A DNA stretch of 64,000 nt from positions 20,617-84,616 of the forward strand of contig DKQD01000168.1 of the NCBI GenBank assembly GCA_002474345.1, read 5' to 3'. Positions within the stretch are counted from its first letter, which is position 1, and every line of letters starts with the position of its first letter. Source of the DNA: Bacteriovoracaceae bacterium UBA7317 (GTDB lineage: Bacteria > Bdellovibrionota > Bacteriovoracia > Bacteriovoracales > Bacteriovoracaceae). The notes below the pieces were generated by a model that saw nothing but the letters and a program-made list of their open reading frames with translations, searched no databases and had not been told where the DNA came from. Shown here in pieces: positions 61,046 through 64,000 of this stretch. The position numbers and the translations under genes are program-made.

Positions 61046-61240
61046 CAAAAAAATGTGTACTTTCCTTAAAACTTATCAATGATAAAGCTTTACCCTTTAA
61101 ACTTAAGGAAAATGTAAATACTTAAAATACCTTTAAATAAAAAGTTTTTTTTAATAAAAAATAATTGAGATTAAAAATAGATTAAAATAAATTTAGTTAC
61201 AAAGTTAAGAATTATTAAGGTTTAAAAAGCTCATTTAAAA

Positions 61241-62113
61241 TTGCTGAGAATACTGCTGAAGCTTCATGGGGGCCTTAAAATTAAAACTAACTTTATTCAA
61301 ATATTTAGGAATAAAATTACTTCAGTCATCCTATTTGGTCTTTTAGTTAGTATTCCTAACCAAAGCAAAACAAAAAATATAGATTCCAAAAGAATTCTGG
61401 AAAACTCTGTCTTTTCAATAGAGTCTTATGAACATGGTGTGACGGCCAATGCCTTTTTTGTTAATTTTAAAAATAATACTTGGGTTTTTACAAATGCTCA
61501 TGTCTGTGGCGGAAGAGATCAAGTCATTAAAAGAAATTCAAATTACTATTTCCTCCTGAGTGGAAATAATACAACCTATTACCGGTATATTTCTTCAGAA
61601 GATATTATTTTTGATAAAAAAAATGATCTTTGCTCATTTCCCCTTTCAAAAAAAATAGAGAAAAGGTTTTTAACTTTTTCTAAAAAATTAAACGTTTATA
61701 AAGGTCCAGAAAATTTTAGAATGGTAACCAAGTTTAGAGGACACTATGAAGATTTTAAAGGAGTTAAAGTTATTGAAAAGGATTGCACTTCAATTTACTC
61801 TTGTGAGCGATCACGTTCTCATCAAAAGGGTAGAAATGGCAATATGATAACTGACCTTGAAATTAAACAAGGAATGAGTGGATCCCCCCTTGTTAATAAA
61901 AAATTAGAAGTTTCTTATATAGCGTATGGAAGATTAGAATACAGAGTAGGAAGTTTTAGGGATGTCTATGGCCTTATTCAAGGTGGAAAACCTTTAGAAA
62001 GTTTTATTAATAGAGTCGAAAAGGCGGACTCTTTGACTAGAAAATTTGACACTGGTTTTTTGTTCCTCTTAGTTAAAAATGAAAATGTTGAAGGCGTTGT
62101 TGTCACAATTTAA
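61241..62113 (+). CDS. Exported trypsin-like serine protease
   Basis: The chymotrypsin-fold triad is visible: His in FTNAHVCGG, Asp in KKNDLCSFPL, and Ser in KQGMSGSPLV. A disulfide pair is plausible (KDCTSIYSC). The N-terminus is uncertain; the frame has no ATG in the signal region. A TTG at 61241 without a ribosome binding site is assumed, while a hydrophobic segment (ITSVILFGLLVSIP) follows an ATT preceded by AGGA. The length of about 260-290 fits a single-domain secreted protease. It follows the kinases on the same strand but after a gap of about 200 bases. Substrate unknown; a predatory or scavenging role is only a guess. Confidence 0.85.
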   Translation: MLRILLKLHGGLKIKTNFIQIFRNKITSVILFGLLVSIPNQSKTKNIDSKRILENSVFSIESYEHGVTANAFFVNFKNNTWVFTNAHVCGGRDQVIKRNSNYYFLLSGNNTTYYRYISSEDIIFDKKNDLCSFPLSKKIEKRFLTFSKKLNVYKGPENFRMVTKFRGHYEDFKGVKVIEKDCTSIYSCERSRSHQKGRNGNMITDLEIKQGMSGSPLVNKKLEVSYIAYGRLEYRVGSFRDVYGLIQGGKPLESFINRVEKADSLTRKFDTGFLFLLVKNENVEGVVVTI

Positions 62114-62272
62114 TATATAAACTTTGTTTCAAGTTTATTCTAACGTTATTTTTACCTTTAATTTATTTACTAATAGAAATATTTCATTTATTTAAAACTT
62201 CTCTTAGAAATATTTCATTGTTAAACTATCCTAAAAAGTTATAAATAAAAATTTAAAATAAAAAAAGTTTTT

Positions 62273-62704
62273 ATGAATCAATCACATTTTGACTGCTTAG
62301 TTAATATTTACAAAAATGCTCCTATTAACCAAATTTATAATCCAAGTATGAAACTGAGTCTAGGAGAATGTCATATTGAAATGGATGTTCTTGAAAAATT
62401 CCATCATTCTGGACATATTCTTCATGGATCAGTCTTTTTTAAAATGTTAGATGATGCGGCTTTCTTTGCATCTAATAGTTATATTGATGATGTATTTCTT
62501 GTGACAACGTCATTTACTACTTATCTAACGCGTCCTGTTTCAAAGGGTAAAATCATTTCCAAAGGGAAAGTTGTCAATAAAAATAAGAGTCAAATTATTG
62601 CTGAATCTATTTTATATGACCATGAAAATAGAGAAGTCGCTAGAGGCACAGGCATTTTTGTTAGAAGTAAATTTTCTTTGAAAAAAGCCCTGGGTTATTT
62701 ATAG
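62273..62704 (+). CDS. Hotdog-fold thioesterase (PaaI/4HBT-like)
   Basis: The 143-residue protein has the hotdog signature HSGHILHGSVFFKMLDDAAFFASN, where the H-G pair and the acidic residue in LDDAAFFA are typical of PaaI-type acyl-CoA thioesterases. The strands TTSFTTYLTRPVSKGKIISKG and SILYDHENREVARGTGIFVRS complete the fold. It should hydrolyse acyl-CoA or related thioesters in the cytoplasm. No adjacent biosynthetic gene shows which substrate. It converges on the right-hand RHS gene. Confidence 0.85.
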   Translation: MNQSHFDCLVNIYKNAPINQIYNPSMKLSLGECHIEMDVLEKFHHSGHILHGSVFFKMLDDAAFFASNSYIDDVFLVTTSFTTYLTRPVSKGKIISKGKVVNKNKSQIIAESILYDHENREVARGTGIFVRSKFSLKKALGYL

Positions 62705-62776
62705 CTCATCTTGAGCTTAAAGGTTGATTTTAAAAAATATATATAACCCTTTTTTTTATTAAGGCTTTATTAAATC

Positions 62777-64000
62777 TTAATAACCAGTTTCAGCACTATC
62801 GGTTCCACTTGCAGGTCCTCTTCCTTCCATTGAGGTAGATCCTCCAGCAGTTGTCATATATTCCTGCCATCCATGTTGTTCCTGCCAATCACCACCTCTT
62901 AAGTGAACGTAAACAGAAGTTAGTGGCTGGTCTAATGCCAAACCAAATCCTTTATAACCAGCTCGATTTTTAACCACTTGGTATAGTCCGGCACCAGACC
63001 CCTCTAGCAAACTCGTTACTATAATTGAAGAATCGTATAACCAGCCGTTCATGTGCACTGCACTTGTGTGAGACCAGGTTAGGGTGGCTTCCTTCCATAG
63101 CCTAGGAACACTTGTAATAACTCTCGTTACTTGACCCGCTCGATATAGTCTCGCTAACCGACCATCGGTCCCTTTAATTGTGTCAGCATATTTCCAGCCT
63201 TTGTGATTAAAGCCCCAGGATTTTGATAAAGCCTTACTGTTTTTTACTTCATCTGAAACGTCGTCAGCATAAGCATAGGCTTGCCCAGTGAAGGCATGCC
63301 AATCATCTGATTTAAAAAACTTAGCGATCTTCCCATCTCCTTTGGTAATATAACCGCCTATTATTTTATTTAACTTACCACTTAATTTCTTTATCAACTC
63401 CGTACCTATGTCGGAACCAATTGAGCCCGCCGCTGCATTTAAAAAACCATCCTTGAGAGCGTTTAAAAAGAATTCCATTCTAAAGCCCCGTCCATGAATA
63501 TCGTACATGGCGCCTTGAATAAGTAAATTGGTCATTCCTGCAGCTATAGAGCCTACCGCTCCCTCAAAAATGGCCTTCGTTCCCAAGGCTTTTAACCAGG
63601 GCCCCCAAGTCATTGATGAGCTAGCCGCAGCAGGAGCCGCTGCTACAGCAGCATATGCAAAAATACCAGCGATTGCCCCTCCTAAGAGCGCATATCCCCA
63701 AGTTTTTGCTGACCACTTAAATGGATTCATTGTCCCACTAATGGCATATCCGACAGCAAAAAAGCCAACAAGAACGGCCAAACCAATGGCAACAATTGTA
63801 AAAGGTTCTTCGCCACTAGGATCTGTTTGCATGATGGGGTCGCCAGCATATCTATAAGGTGAGTGAAAAACAGATTTTGGGTCTGCTTGTAAAAAGCGTC
63901 TTGAGTCTATATCATAAATTCTTGAACCCATAAGCCGGAGTGTTCCTTTATCACCATCATTTAGGTGAACTCCTCGAGACCATTTTTCTTTAAAATTATC
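62777..64000 (-). CDS. RHS repeat-associated core domain protein, 5' truncated by window edge
   Basis: The frame stays open from the right edge of the window; the upstream residues (DNFKEKWSRGVHLNDGDKG) match the RHS core of the left gene, so the ATG at 63931 is internal. RIYDIDSRRFLQADPKSV through YRYAGDPIMQTDPSGEEPF is the core end. The next about 90 residues (VGYAISGT, KTWGYALLGG, Ala-rich segment) still match the left RHS protein. After that the two tails differ entirely. This C-terminus of about 230 residues contains GDGKIAKFFKSDDWHAFTGQ and ends STSMEGRGPASGTDSAETGY; no toxin family is recognised. G+C content is higher than in the neighbours. Confidence 0.9.
   Translation of the reverse strand, partial: DNFKEKWSRGVHLNDGDKGTLRLMGSRIYDIDSRRFLQADPKSVFHSPYRYAGDPIMQTDPSGEEPFTIVAIGLAVLVGFFAVGYAISGTMNPFKWSAKTWGYALLGGAIAGIFAYAAVAAAPAAASSSMTWGPWLKALGTKAIFEGAVGSIAAGMTNLLIQGAMYDIHGRGFRMEFFLNALKDGFLNAAAGSIGSDIGTELIKKLSGKLNKIIGGYITKGDGKIAKFFKSDDWHAFTGQAYAYADDVSDEVKNSKALSKSWGFNHKGWKYADTIKGTDGRLARLYRAGQVTRVITSVPRLWKEATLTWSHTSAVHMNGWLYDSSIIVTSLLEGSGAGLYQVVKNRAGYKGFGLALDQPLTSVYVHLRGGDWQEQHGWQEYMTTAGGSTSMEGRGPASGTDSAETGY

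Noticed and set aside
1-64000. tRNA, rRNA, CRISPR arrays, insertion sequences, prophage genes
   Set aside because: Read for cloverleaf-like patterns, regularly spaced repeats and transposase or integrase motifs on both strands; none found by eye.

Overview
The window is AT-rich bacterial DNA. It is dense in lipoproteins with clear lipobox cysteines, small signal-peptide-bearing proteins that look like outer-membrane beta-barrels, 7TM-DISM sensor kinases and RHS proteins. This points to a didermic, probably marine or predatory, delta-like lineage, and the style fits Bdellovibrionota/Bacteriovoracales. That placement is inferred from gene content and codon bias, not from a marker gene. I see no rRNA, tRNA, CRISPR array, transposase, integrase or phage gene.

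Layout. (1) Both ends carry RHS-repeat genes cut by the window edge (2-4603 on +, 62777-64000 on -). They point inward, share the RHS core and about 100 residues beyond it, then differ completely. (2) 4.8-10.8 kb: a membrane protein, an internally duplicated lipoprotein, a PAS sensor without a kinase domain, a small secreted protein with a G8 tract at its ribosome binding site, and an alpha/beta hydrolase with a probable non-ATG start. (3) 11-20 kb: a CPA2 cation/proton antiporter, a 30-residue membrane peptide, HAD and histidine phosphatases, an 846-residue lipoprotein with homopolymer tracts, three small barrel-like proteins and a metal-site-like lipoprotein. (4) 20-26.5 kb: metE behind a cobalamin riboswitch, a serine hydrolase, a secreted protein of unknown role, and a lipocalin. 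(5) 26.5-41 kb: a 7TM-DISM histidine kinase, two acyl-CoA/AMP ligases (one divergent from an OhrR-like MarR regulator across repeated palindromes), a metallophosphoesterase, an NAPE-PLD-like hydrolase, an Rrf2 regulator with a perfect palindrome next to it, and a SulP transporter.

(6) 41-50.8 kb is the most suggestive functional cluster: a START protein, a DUF2269-like membrane protein, squalene synthase, a CrtI/CrtN-type desaturase, a short LOV blue-light receptor with all its photochemical residues, a TIGR02147-like regulator, a flavin-oxidase-fold protein translationally overlapped with a PEP-synthase/rifampin-phosphotransferase-like dikinase, a SOUL heme protein and a small membrane protein. 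I read this as a light-linked isoprenoid/photoprotection module. (7) 51-61 kb holds three very large CheA-like kinases (7TM-DISM, PAS, Hpt, CheA-type ATPase; no CheW-binding domain and no receiver). Their upstream regions share a sigma-28 (FliA)-like promoter motif, and a similar motif precedes the kinase-less PAS sensor at 7-9 kb. A secreted trypsin-like protease and a hotdog thioesterase follow.

Start codons were chosen from visible ribosome binding sites; TTG and GTG starts appear common. All functional assignments come from reading motifs, not from database searches.
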